From contig OX465601.1 of assembly GCA_950022295.1 (NCBI GenBank), positions 77,013,501 through 77,077,500 of the forward strand: DNA of 64,000 nucleotides, read 5' to 3'. Origin of the DNA: Bromus sterilis. Lineage: Eukaryota; Streptophyta; Magnoliopsida; Poales; Poaceae. The position numbers and the translations under genes are program-made. Of this stretch, positions 32,330 through 43,438 are shown piece after piece (the first letter of the stretch is position 1; the number at the start of each line of letters is the position of its first letter). Under the pieces are notes generated by a model. It was not told the DNA's origin, searched no databases, and saw only the letters and a program-made list of their open reading frames with translations.

Positions 32330-32800
32330 AATATGCATTCAGAAAAATCATCAAAAATTAAAAAGGTGAACTTATAAAATCAAGAATTTTATAAAGTTAA
32401 TAAATGGGAAAGTTTCTTCACGAATTTGAAAAATATTCATAAATTTAGGAAGTGTTCATCAATTCAAATAATGTTCATGAATTCGAAAGAGTTCATTAAT
32501 TTGAAAAGATTTCATGAATTAAAAAAACTACATTTATAAAAGTTCAGGATTCAAAAGATATTTGTGTATTTGATAAAGTTCATGAATTTAAAAGAAATAA
32601 TAAAAAAATGAAAATAGTTCATAGATTTGAAAATAAAATATATTATAAAATTGTTTGCATATTTTGGGAAAAATATGTATTTCATAAAGTACAAGCATCT
32701 GAATTTTTTTATCAAACTTTTAGATAGTTTGCGTATCTGTGAAAAATCATGAATTAAAATGTTCACAAATTTGAAAATTGTTAATGAATTTTAAATATGA
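32330..32800. repeat. Degenerate AT-rich repeat of the TTCATGAATTTGAAAA type
   Basis: The interval repeats variants of GTTCATGAATTTGAAAA with irregular spacing of roughly 20-25 bp, which is characteristic of the interior of some grass DNA transposons. No coding frame of interest occurs here. Confidence 0.55.
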
Positions 32801-34280
32801 GAAACAGGAAAAAGAAAGAGAAAAAAGAAAGTGAGGTAAATATTTTTTAACGAAATAAAAACAAAACCTATAAAAACCAAAAAAGGGGTAAAAGGAAAAG
32901 GATAAACCACAAAAGCATCTAGAGGCTTTCCATACATCGTTATGTATGAAGAATGTAGTTGACCCTACTCAATGGAAAATACACCCAACAAAGTATCTAC
33001 CTAAATGGGCCTTAACATGCTTGATTTTTGGTCGGGTAGAAATGTCACATAGGCTGTGATATGAGCATGTAGCAAAGTTGCAAAAAAAGTTGCAATATTA
33101 AAAACAAAATGTAAAAAATAACACTAAAATGTGTTTAAGATGAAACCTCAAAAAGTTGACTCACACATAACACGAATACGCCTTCGAGATGTGGAGCGGG
33201 GTAGGACCTCTGACGAGTCATGGTACAGCAAGGACATTCTGTCGGCGGCAAAAACAAAATGGCAACATCCTCAGGCATGTCACTGAGGTTGCCACTTGCA
33301 CCTATATCGACATTATACCGAACAACAGTCATACATGATTGCTAATGTATTTTGTTGTGTATGCTGAATTTTATTTATGTGTAAAATGTTGTTGCTCATA
33401 TTGGTGTGCAGGTGAAGATAGGGTGGCTAGCAGGGTAGACAGACGCAATGATGACCGCGTTGAGGACGGTGGAGATAACGCTAGTGCAACAAAGGACACC
33501 AGCACCACCAAGACGATTACCAAGAATCATTAGAAGATACTTTTCACGGTCGCACATTCTTGCCTAGTCTTTCTTGGAGTTTGGATCTTCTAACTCTTGT
33601 GTGACGTCCGTGAGTGTGTATGTTGAGATTTGGTGAGAATTTTTGACAAGATATGTACCTTTGGTGTTCGGCTTTCTTGTTTTAAGTTCCACTACGGTAT
33701 AGCAAAAAGAGAAGTAAGTTGGTCCTTACTCCTTACCATACAGACTATGGTCATATATTTCAACATCATTGCATGCTTGTCCCATGAAGTGCAAATATAA
33801 TACTTTGTTCGATCAAATTGGTATGTGCTCTAACTTAGGTCATCAAAGTTGCGGTGCTAATGTCTCTCAATGTAAAGGAATGTGACAAATTACAAGAATG
33901 AAAATGTTGATACCTTCAACATTTAGTCGTACATTCAGCTTTGAAATCGGAGGTACACGAAAACCATATATGGAACAAGCAAGCTTGCCTTAGAGCATGG
34001 TCAATAATATATCTGGTTGTTGGCTACACAGAAATGCCATGTAATATAAACTCTTCATGAAAAATACTCATATAATAGGTTGGTTCTTAGATTGGTTTTA
34101 AGTATTTAATTTTCTCCTGAGCAATACATAGGATTAGAATCAATTCATGCATATTAATTTTCTCGATCTATGTACTATATCCAAACTGTAAAAAAAGTCC
34201 GCTCCACTCTTTGTTTTTTTCTTTCCACTCGTTCAAGTAGAATTTTTATAGAATATCAAATCTTATAGCATGTTGACTAT
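32801..34280. other. Intergenic DNA with one small possible exon
   Basis: Mostly AT-rich and unrecognised. At 33339-33533 a 64-residue + frame ends in KDTSTTKTITKNH. It becomes hydrophilic just after TTGGTGTGCAG (about 33402-33412), which looks like a 3' splice site, so 33413-33530 could be a terminal exon of a decayed gene or transposase. I found no matching upstream exon with confidence. Confidence 0.3.
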
Positions 34281-34663
34281 GGGAAGTACGCAAGTGAACC
34301 CGAGCTCATATGAGCTCGGGATGAACAGTTAAATAAAAAAAATTCAAAAAATCTGAATTTTTTTGTGGCAAACATTTGACAAATTTTTGATATGCTTGCA
34401 AAATTTCATCACAAAATAACATTTGTGGAATACACAGCAAAGAAAACAAAATCGATGCTCCAAAATGTTATAAAAAATAATATTTTGGAGCATCGATTTT
34501 TTTTGCTGTGTATTCCACGGATGTTATTTTGTGATGAAATTTTGCAAGCATGTCAAAAATTTGTCAAATGTTCGCCACAAAAAAAATCAGATATTTTTGA
34601 ATTTTTTTCGATTTTACTGTTCACCCGAGCTCATATGAGCTCGGGATCATTTGCTCTGCGTCC
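34281..34663. mobile_element. 383-bp foldback Mutator-type MITE
   Basis: The whole element is one near-perfect hairpin. Each arm carries a 22-bp perfect palindrome (34299-34320 and 34624-34645; half-site CCCGAGCTCAT), then long matched arms meeting near 34470. It is flanked by a perfect 9-bp duplication GTTGACTAT (34272-34280 and 34664-34672), the Mutator signature. The 96-residue frame across it is an artefact. Confidence 0.9.
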
Positions 34664-35170
34664 GTTGACTATCCTTTATTAGACTTTCTGTTATGTGAGG
34701 CTTGTTGTACGAGAGACAAGTAACAAATAATTATCGACCGAGTGAGAAATTGCTCATAATCAAAGGATAACTTCAAAGGAAGAGAAGTGTTGCAGTCTCT
34801 TGCTACATTTTTTTTCACAATCTCTTGTTACTTACATTTTTGAAGGCATGGAAACAGATCGTCTGGTGGCACATTTGTCATCCTCAGTCATCTCTAAGGT
34901 CGGACCCACATGATGCTTGTAAGGTATTGCTGGATCGTCCAACTCGATATCCCTTGAGTGCAAATGTACCGGTGATCCAACATGTTCATCACTAGAGATT
35001 GATTACATAATATAGAAATGCAAAGTTCCTCATAAAATACTATCCATCTACTCTAAATTAGAAAGGCTTCCTAATATTGCGATAATAGTCATTTAATCAA
35101 TGGGCACAAAAAACAACCATAGCCCATAAAATTGTAACCAGTTGGCAGAAAGAAACCCAAAGGCAAAGTA
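34664..35170. other. Intergenic stretch
   Basis: No gene, repeat or regulatory motif recognised. Confidence 0.4.
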
Positions 35171-35398
35171 CTATCTTCGTTCGGGTTTATTGGGTTCCTT
35201 GGATTTTAGGTCTGACTTTAACCATCTACTTGACTAAGAAAATGAAGTGTATGGTATAAAAATATTCTTACATTATTATTTAAAATATATTTTTCACGGT
35301 ATTAATTTTTATGACATATTATTTACATTTAATTAGTTAACTTTATAGTCAAATTTATCTCAAAATAAAAAGGGACCTAATAAATCCGAATGGTGAAT
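35171..35398. mobile_element. Stowaway-like MITE
   Basis: The left end CTATCTTCGTTCGGGTTTATTG follows TA (35169-35170). The complement of the right end reads CACCATTCGGATTTATTAGG. Matched inner blocks (AGTTAACTTTATAGTCAAATT and near-complement GACTTTAACCATCTACTTGAC) support an element of about 228 bp. Confidence 0.65.
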
Positions 35399-36770
35399 GC
35401 ACTCAATGGGGCCTTGATGACTCAATAAGAGACATTACTAAATGTATAATACTACACATCGCATAGCTCAATGCACAAGGAATGGTTTTCGAGAAGCTAT
35501 AACCGAAAAGAGTTGCATTTCTCTTGTTACAAAGACAATGACTTAATTAAATTGAGCAGACTACTTATTTTTCCAAAACAAGTAAACAACCAATTTGAAA
35601 TTGCATCATATCCATATTCATCTCATATAAGCATAGAATTTCATACATAGTATTGTCTAAATGTCTAGATATAACATACGCATCGTGTCAAAACTCAACA
35701 GTACCTTGACTTCTAACAAAATGTGTCAATGAGACTAAATCTTAAAGTTGATGCAGGTACAATTTTTACCCAAGTAAGAAAATTTGAATTTAAGGAATTC
35801 AGTGAGTAACGTTCCATTTCACCCATCTGAAGTTCACAGAGAAGATAGTTATGTCAACGAAATAATGATAAGTAGAAAGATCATGACTTTTCTGAAGTTG
35901 TAACACAGAATTATTTTATATAGAATGATGCAATGTCTAATAAATAGAAACTTGAAAAGTGTAACGAAACAATAGTAAGTTTGCTTAAAAAATGCCAAGA
36001 AGGCCTAACTCAAGTTGCAGTTGTTATCGATTGGATTTAAAATTTGGTGCAATGCATCTAAAATAGATTAATGTATGATATGTGTTATTCGATATGTGAA
36101 TAATGGTCAGCTATTCAAATTTAGTCAATGGGTAAATTTTAGCGGCAAATCTCTCATCCTCGACGTGGACTTTTAACTAAGATGTCCCGAAGAATTGAAT
36201 TTTCAACACCGAAGCTAAATGACTCTCTTTGAAGGAGATTCCAAAGTCTTCACACAAATAATTTTGTTGGATTGAGAACATAAATGAAGACCTCTATCTC
36301 AACTTTCACTTAGACATAAAATGAAGCTCCTTTAATAATAAGGTTTTTCCTATAACAAATAAAGGAAAATAAAATTAGTAATCAACAGTCTGCACGTCAG
36401 CTTCATATTCTTTGATGGGCATTTCAAAGACTTCAACTGTTCCACCCCAATTTCTAGGGTCATAACTCTTCGGTTGAATCAAATCCCAAGGATCTTTCAC
36501 ATGTGCATAGTCACAAATACATCAATCCCTTGACCATTTTTCCATTAGTCATTCAAAATTCTACATGAGGCACTATATGCACTTATATCCATATATAGTT
36601 TCTACCAACCAAGAAATTTACCATTTTTTATTTTATGTTTGTTAATGAAACAACGAACATTTTCTAGAATTTGTGAATACAAAAATAGAATCCAAAAAAC
36701 CAATGAAGATAACAACAGAAAAAAGTTCAAAAATCTTCCGAAAGCTTTCCAAAACTGGTAGAAAATTGTA
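35399..36770. other. Intergenic AT-rich stretch
   Basis: I see no gene, no terminal inverted repeats and no tandem array here. Confidence 0.4.
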
Positions 36771-36871
36771 CTTTCTCCAATTCATATTACTTATCGTTTA
36801 AATGGAAGTATCTAGATGTAATTTAATATTAAATACATCCGTTTAAGTGATAAATAATATGCTGAAAGGAG
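36771..36871. mobile_element. Short Stowaway MITE (101 bp)
   Basis: CTTTCTCCAATTCATATTAC at the left pairs with the complement of the right end (CTCCTTTCAGCATATTATTTATC). TA occurs at 36769-36770 and 36872-36873. The inner CGTTTAAATGGAAGTATCTAG and TACATCCGTTTAAGTG form the rest of the hairpin. It resembles the short Thalos-type Stowaways of Triticeae, from memory. Confidence 0.8.
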
Positions 36872-37030
36872 TACATCAAAACGTATGCTAAGTAGCTAAA
36901 TTGGCTGGCCCACTCAAAAGTGCTTAGCTTGGTCGCCTATGCGAAAGGGCTCCTATTAGATGCTCGTCATCCAATAGGATGTGCCCAACCATATGAGAGC
37001 GTATCTTGCTCAACACGAGTATAACTTTGG

Positions 37031-37690
37031 GTGAGCAACTAGTTAGAGAGTATTTCCTCGTAGACCATGCAACGAATACTCTAAAAGCATACCACGTGTC
37101 GCGTGCTTACACTTTTCTTAGGTTTTCGTTTTTTGTGTACGCATTTTTTATGTTTAAAATTATTATTTTCGAGTTTTTTTGGCTTCTCTGGTTTCGTGTT
37201 GTTTTTCCTAACTTTTTAGTGCAAACAATGCAAAAAAAAGGCACAATCGTGCATCTCACGGAGGCATAAATCTGCTTTCGCGAGAGGTATACCGCTTGCG
37301 CTTAAAAAGAGGCACGATCCGTGCATCTAAAGAAATAGACACGATCATGCCTCCACGGGTGACGCGAGTTTACTTACGTGCTTTAAAAAAAGTGACACGA
37401 CCCGTGCCTCTATTAAAGGCATGACACGTCTTCCATGGAGGCACGAATTACTTCTGTCAGAGGCACATCGCGTGCCTTTAAAAATGTGGCATGACACGTG
37501 CCTCTAAAAAATACACGATCGTGACCCCCCGTGGAGGCACAAATTTACTTCCGCGAGAGGCACATCACGTGTTTCTAACAAAGTAAAAAAAGGAAACACC
37601 ATATCACGACACGTGGCGCGTGTACATAACGTCACTTTTCAAACGAGGAGGGATTTGACAGGTTCGTTGGAAGGAGTACTTTTATTTCGC
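37031..37690. mobile_element. Mutator-like non-autonomous element with GAGGCAC repeats
   Basis: Flanked by AACTTTGG (37023-37030 and 37691-37698), an 8-bp match that fits a 9-bp Mutator duplication with one change. The left end GTGAGCAACTAGTTAGAGAG resembles the left end of 31570-31941. The interior (37262-37580) repeats units with GAGGCAC, CGATCGTGCCTC and TTCCGCGAGAGGCACATC. The 87-residue frame over the left part (37006-37269) is not recognised. The right inverted repeat is weak. Confidence 0.55.
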
Positions 37691-37749
37691 AACTTTGGTC
37701 TAACATGAAGAATCGTTGAACCCCCCTTCTGGATCCTAATGGGATGCCT

Positions 37750-38440
37750 CATTTCGTCCATTTTTTTATTCAGTTCATTAATTTGTATGGATTTACTCGG
37801 TTGGTTTTTCTTTGTTCCTTCATGTGATTTGTATAATTTTTATTTTTTTATTCATTGGTTTTATTTCTCTCTTCCTGGTTTTCATTGATTTTTCTTTTTT
37901 TCATCAATTTTCTTTGTTTCTTGCTATTTTCCACTCTTTTTTATTCCTCATATTTTTTAATTTATTTTGTTCTTTAACACATCTTTAATTTTTTAGTACA
38001 TCATATAAATTTTTATTGTACACGTGAAACATTTTTCTTATACATTTTGAACATTTTCCGAAAATATGATTTTTATTTTTCTTTCAACACATTTTTGGAC
38101 ACTTTTTGAATACTTAGTAAATTTTATTTTTCTAATACACATTGATTTTTTTTGTGATATAATTTTTTTTAGAAAAACTTGAATATTTTTGTGTATTTTA
38201 TAAGCATATTATTGAAACATAAGCTTTAAAAAAACACATACATTTAATAATGGTACTAAACAATATTATATCCTCCACAAACATTTAAAAATTATTTATA
38301 ATACTTCATACATTTTTATTGTGCAAACCTATTTTTGGATGTGTTAACATATTTTTAAAATCAATATTTTTGGTTTATTTAGTTATTTTCTAAATTTTTA
38401 AATCATACTTTAAAATATAATTTCAAAAAGGAAAAATAAG
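37750..38440. repeat. T-rich degenerate repeat, copy 1
   Basis: A TTTTTC/TTTGTTTC-rich segment is followed by repeats of the ACATTTTGAACATTTTT type. Its right half matches 39350-39670 (shared order: TTTCTTTGTTTCTT, then TAGTACAT...TTTTATTGT, then GAAACATTTT). It is likely the interior of a DNA transposon family present twice here. Confidence 0.5.
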
Positions 38441-38621
38441 TGTGAGATGAACTTGACATCGGCGTGATGAAACTAAAGTCGTTATCATGCTGGACCGGCC
38501 CAGTATGGTGCTTTCTTTAGGCAAGGTTGCCTGACACCTCGCCATGAAGATTGTATCACGATGATAGCGAGAGCGCAATTAACTAAGGGGAACTATATCG
38601 GAAGCACCAACAAGAATCACT

Positions 38622-38637
38622 AGTTACTCAAAAAAAA
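38622..38637 (+). mobile_element. 16-bp A-tailed insertion with 12-bp target duplication
   Basis: AGTTACTCAAAAAAAA sits between two perfect copies of ACAAGAATCACT (38610-38621 and 38638-38649). This is the signature of a severely 5'-truncated LINE or SINE insertion. Chance or slippage is possible given the small size. Confidence 0.45.
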
Positions 38638-38819
38638 ACAAGAATCACTTTTAGTGTGGTGAAAACACGTCACGTGTCGTATGTTGATCGCTTTTTCGAA
38701 ATTTTATTTTTTATTTTTGGTATTTAAATATATTTTTTACTTTTTTGGTTATCGCATGACTTTTCTTACATTTTGGTGGAAAATATATTTTTTATCATAA
38801 AAAATATGTTTTTTTCACG

Positions 38820-39345
38820 AGAGGCGGGATTCTGCCTCTTATGAAGGCACATATTTGCTTTCCAGATAGGCACATTTCATGCCTCTAAAAAAGAAAATTG
38901 CATTTGTTTTGGAAATACATGCGCCATGCATTTAAAATAAATTAAAACATGTATTTCTTTTTTTCCGAGAGGCACGATCGTGCCTATGAAGATACAGGTT
39001 TGCTTCCGCGAGAGGCAAGTCTCGTACCTCTTAAAAAGGGAAAATAATATGTTTTCTTTTTTTGAGAGGCACGATCGTCGTAGAGGTACAAATTTATTTC
39101 AGGGAGAGGTACACCCGTGCCTCAAAAAAGGTTAAAAAGAAACTTTAGATTGCGAAAAATGAGACGCATACAGTACACCATTTATCAACCGCAGAAAGGG
39201 TAGATGTGTTCGCTACAACGAATACTCTTTAATTGGCGGTTTTGAAATTTAGCTTTCTTTTTGCTAAATGTTTTTTCTCTTATCATCGTAACTAGGTCGA
39301 ACCATTTTAACTTTTTTTTATCTCGAGCAACGTTCAATCGTTGGT
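38820..39345. repeat. Second GAGGCAC-repeat block
   Basis: The interval 38820-39125 repeats CGAGAGGC, GAGGCACGATCGTGCCT and TTGCTTCCGCGAGAGGCA, as in 37262-37580. A CAACGAATACTCT word (39216-39228) also occurs at 37068-37083. It is a second, more decayed copy of the same element family; ends not defined. Confidence 0.55.
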
Positions 39346-39349
39346 TATA

Positions 39350-39670
39350 GCCTTCGCACGGTCGACGTGCATAGTTGGTCTTTATTTTTTTATTTTGCTT
39401 TTCTTGTATTCTTCGTTGGTTTTCTATTTTTCTTTTTTGCTGGATTTCTTTGTTTCTTTCATGAACTTTATTTTTTGGTCCTCTTTTCAATGGTTACTTT
39501 TTTCACTCAATGACTATCTTTTCAGTACATTATGTATATTTTATTGTGCATGGGAAACATTTTATTAATACATGTTGATCATTTTTAAATACAAATGATC
39601 CATATTTAAAAGATACATGTTTTGAACACTTTGTATTGCGTGATCAATAATTTTTAAAATACATGATGAA
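39350..39670. repeat. T-rich degenerate repeat, copy 2
   Basis: Homologous in order to part of 37750-38440, ending in a run of AATACATG/ATTTTTAAA units. Opposing short frames at 39185-39490 (-) and 39341-39568 (+) are low-complexity translations. Confidence 0.5.
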
Positions 39671-40322
39671 TATATTTTCAATCAGCGAATCTGTGTCTGT
39701 AGCCTGGGCCATTTCCATTCCACGGCCTCCTCGTTTGAGACAACCCAAATGTCATTGATATTTGGGCTGTAAAGCTAGCTGGCTCGACCATTCCCATAAA
39801 AGAACTTAATTAAACTTGTCTAATAAAACTAAATTAATAGTGATTCTAGAAAAAGAAAGACTAAACAGAACAATCCTCTAAAAGCATCTACAACCTAGGT
39901 TCACAAATTTATGGGGCAAACGATTTGATCAGTGTTCGGTCATAAAATTGTGACCGTATAAACTTTTTAAAGCGGTTCTATACATCTGGGATAACTCTCA
40001 TTCCTTATATCCAATTCAAATCTTGGACGGATACGAAGATGCCCGAATGCGTTCGTCATTCCTTGTTAATCGCTTGGAGCACCGCTAACAGATACTAACC
40101 CGCATAAAATCTCCTCGGGACGAACCCTAATCGTCATCATCCCCATCCATTTCACTCTCTATCTTTGTCTCTTGCCCTTCCCGACTCCTCCCATTCTGAT
40201 CAAATGTCGTCCGATGGCACCAGCGCCAACTCTGGTGGCCTCTCTGATGAATAAGAAAGCACGCTTTGCGACGCCTAGTTAGACAATGTGCACAACATTG
40301 TTCTGCACATTGTGCTTCACCG
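39671..40322 (+). pseudogene. Possible 5' end of a decayed transposase or host gene
   Basis: Upstream sequence to about 40120 is unrecognised. From about 40120 it looks like a plant 5' leader (ACCCTAATCGTCATCATCCCC, then CT-rich). It is followed by ATG at 40204, reading MSSDGTSANSGGLSDE, a stop, then further codons up to the CoB LTR. The serine-rich acidic start is like those of some PIF/Harbinger or hAT proteins in grasses, but that is weak. CoB interrupts it at 40323. Confidence 0.3.
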
Positions 40323-42075
40323 TGTTGGGAATGTGCCCTAGAGGCAAATAAAATATGTTTATTGACATATTCCATTAGTTCATAATAAGTTTTATAATGT
40401 GATATAACTGTATTAAGCGGAAACATTAATACACGTGTGGTATAAAACAACCAGGTCTTTAGTTAACTCTAGTATACTAGTCCATTGAGCAATTGATGAT
40501 CAATGTTTCCTGATCATGAGACAAATAAGTCTATTGGCAATGGAGTCATGTCATTAGGAGAATGATATGATGGACGCACACCCACCAGAAGTGTTGCAAA
40601 GGGATACCGTCACATAGTTCAACATTGCGATAACTATAACGTAGTGACCAGATCCTTTGACCGTAATGATCATACATAATTGCTATCTATGAGGATGCTC
40701 TGATTTATAACCCACCGCCTGACTGAAATATGCTGGCCATAAAGGTGCACTTTGGGTAATTCGAAATAGATATGTTGATGAGTATGCAAATAGATCAAAG
40801 CGGGATTTGTCCATTCGAGTGATGGATAGGTACTCTGGGACCACTCGGTGATATTACATCATCAAGATTGCAACCATGTGACTAGGTCACGGGGTTGTAA
40901 TATCACGGGAACGAGTAAACATGTTTGTCGGTAATGAGGATGAACTAGGTATATTGGATACCGATGATCAAACCTCGGACAAGCAAAGTACCATAGGACA
41001 AAGGGAACATGCACAACGTTAACGGATCCAACAACAATGAAGTTTCATTCGATGGAAGCGCAGGGGCTATCAAGGATTGTAACCAGGTCCAATTGATTAG
41101 TCATTGGTCAGAGAGTGTCTGATCATGTCTGCTGTTTCCCGGACCGTAGGGTGTCACACTTAAGGGTATTTGATGCATTAAGGATTGATTCGGGATCACC
41201 GGAGAAATAAGAGAGAACACCGGAATTGTTCCGGTGGAAGCCAGAAATGGTTCTGGGGATTTTGAATTGTTCAAAATAATATTTAAATGTGTTTTAATAT
41301 TTAATTAATGAATTAAATATTAAAAATTTGATTTAAATAATTAAATAATGAATTAAAAGGCACATGGGCCTCATAGGGCCCATTAAGAGAAGAGGGAGTC
41401 TCCCCCATGGGCCATGGCGCCATGAAGGGGCCCACCCCCCTTAGGGGTGCGCCACCCCCCTCCCCTTGGGATTAGTCCCACATGGGAAGTTGAAGGAGGT
41501 TCCCCCCTCCTTGGCCTATATAAGGAGGTGTAGGGGTGCTCTTTTATTCATCCAATTAATTCTCTCTCTCTCTCTATTTTCTCCTTCCTCGAGTGGACTC
41601 TCCTTGTTTGGAGTCTACACTTGGTTGGGGATTCCTCCACCATACACACGTCGTCGTGCTGCTGGAATCGGGATCTGAATCCATCTTCTTTCCGCTGCTC
41701 TTATGGTTCGGAGCCCGGAGGAACGTCGGGTACAGCTTATGTGTGTAATCCCGCGAGGCACTACATTTGCGGTGCTACTTTAACGTCGTGGCTGTATCGC
41801 GGCGTCTTCACCGAAAAAGTTCCGACGGGGACATAATCCCGTCATCGGTCTACGAGTACCGGGTGGCTTATGGAGTCATCATGGATCTGCGCGACATCGG
41901 GGATTGCCGGTACGACTACATCAACTACGTTCACGCGGGAACGTTTCCCGCTTAACGGACTACATACTGGTATGTGATCTAATTACATATGTTACTTACA
42001 TCGTCATAGCATAGGTCTTGGGCTTGGGTCTCGTAGGTTATGAAAAATTATTGTTTTTTGCCCCGAACCCCAACA
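40323..42075 (+). repeat. 5' LTR of CoB
   Basis: About 1753 bp with TG...CA ends (CCCCGAACCCCAACA at the right). A TATA box CTATATAAGG lies at 41516-41525, followed by a CT microsatellite (TCTCTCTCTCTC, about 41561-41575) and a GC-rich leader. Frames at 41466-41955 are LTR sequence. Confidence 0.87.
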
Positions 42076-42076
42076 A

Positions 42077-42087
42077 TGGTATCAGAG
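42077..42087 (+). other. Primer-binding site of CoB
   Basis: TGGTATCAGAG begins one base after the LTR and is the standard Copia PBS complementary to initiator tRNA-Met. It fixes + orientation. Confidence 0.88.
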
Positions 42088-43438
42088 AAAGGCTATGCAT
42101 AGATGTATTATACGAATAGAACACATTTAGTATGTGGCATCAATTCTCCAATTGTTACCTTCACACATGTAATCGTTTAGCATTGCGGCAATGTCCTGAT
42201 GAAGCGGCCTCGACCGACCTTACGCGTTTACGCGAGACTGGTTCCACGCTTGACATATGGCTTGTACCATATAAGTGGCTTTGGGGGTGTCTGTCTCTCT
42301 AACATTAGCGATGCGAAGACGTTTGCAATGGAGGGCCCCGACAGGGGTGTAATAGTGACAATTGCTGAGTTGTTGTGGTTGCATGTTCGTAGGCATAGAA
42401 ACAGTTCTATCTCGAAAGCCCTAACAACCACGTAAAACTTGCAAAAGATAAAGTAGAGGCGTCTAAACTTTAGTTAGTATGATTCATATTGTTGCATCTT
42501 GTTTCGCTAATATGTTAGATATACGACGGTAGCATTATAGGATGATCCCTCACTAATCCAAAAAAGTGTCCTTCCTTAGTGAAGCACCATCTGGAAAGTT
42601 CTTCATTATGGAGGAATCACGTGTCACACGGGTGTCAAACATTTTTACGTTCAAAAGAGATAGGTGTAGCAAGCCTGGCATATGTATATGATATGGCCTT
42701 GTATGACACAACATATAATCACTAAGGTTATTGTGGCGAGCCTGACATATGTATATGATATGGCCTCGGGACACAAGAGACCGAAAGGTCGAGCACGAGT
42801 CACATAGATGATGTGATTGGCATGATGGCCTACCTTGGACAACATACTGATGGTCGTGACGATCGGGGGAGGTATGTTCTTCAAGGATCGTGTAATCACT
42901 TAGAATAAACTATGAGGGATGTTTGTCTGAGTGGGAGTTCTAGAATTGTTTTAAAACGTGAACTTCATATTATGAACTTAATCTTCATGTCTTAGCAAAT
43001 ATCATTGTAGATAATGTCATACTCAATGTTTAAAACTATTGCTCTTTTAGTGTGATGTATAACTTAAGGTAAATGGGTTTTACTTCATTGATCGTTACCA
43101 ACACCGTTAGAGACATACTCGTTAGTAATGACTTGCTAAACGTAATATGAGAACTCTAGGAGATACACCAGATAACACCGTAATTAAGGAAGATGATGAT
43201 GAGTATGTTACTCACCGTCACTTATGAATGACTGTCCAATACACCATACTTCATTCTATGGAATCTGAATTGTGAATGCATGTTAATGACACCAACACGT
43301 ATGACGTGCTAGGTGAACATGAAAGCACCAAGTCAAAAAATCAGAGTAATGGAATCTGAGTATATGGACGAGGTTTCTTTCAACCATGGTGGAAGGAACA
43401 TTCTGCTGAGAAAGTGAAAGCTCAAAAATGATCAGAGG
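42088..43438 (+). other. CoB leader, non-coding
   Basis: No gag motif is visible in this 1.35 kb. A local duplication repeats GCCTG(G/A)CATATGTATATGA at about 42673 and 42740 (67 bp apart). Frames at 42199-42435 and 42651-42899 are not recognised. The interval ends at the CoC insertion. Confidence 0.5.

Larger units (their letters stand above)
40323..43438 (+). mobile_element. CoB: Copia element, 5' LTR and leader
   Basis: A complete 5' LTR (40323-42075), a methionine-initiator-tRNA-type PBS and about 1.35 kb of leader are visible before CoC interrupts. The rest lies beyond the window. The LTR start TGTTGGGAATGTGCCCTAGA resembles the Angela type, so it is a related but distinct Copia family. 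The 5-bp flank on the left is CACCG; its partner is not in view. Confidence 0.82.

Noticed and set aside
34392..34682. 96-residue frame with FFLLCIPRMLFCDEIL
   Set aside because: It is read through a foldback MITE; both arms produce mirrored frames, so it is an artefact of the hairpin.
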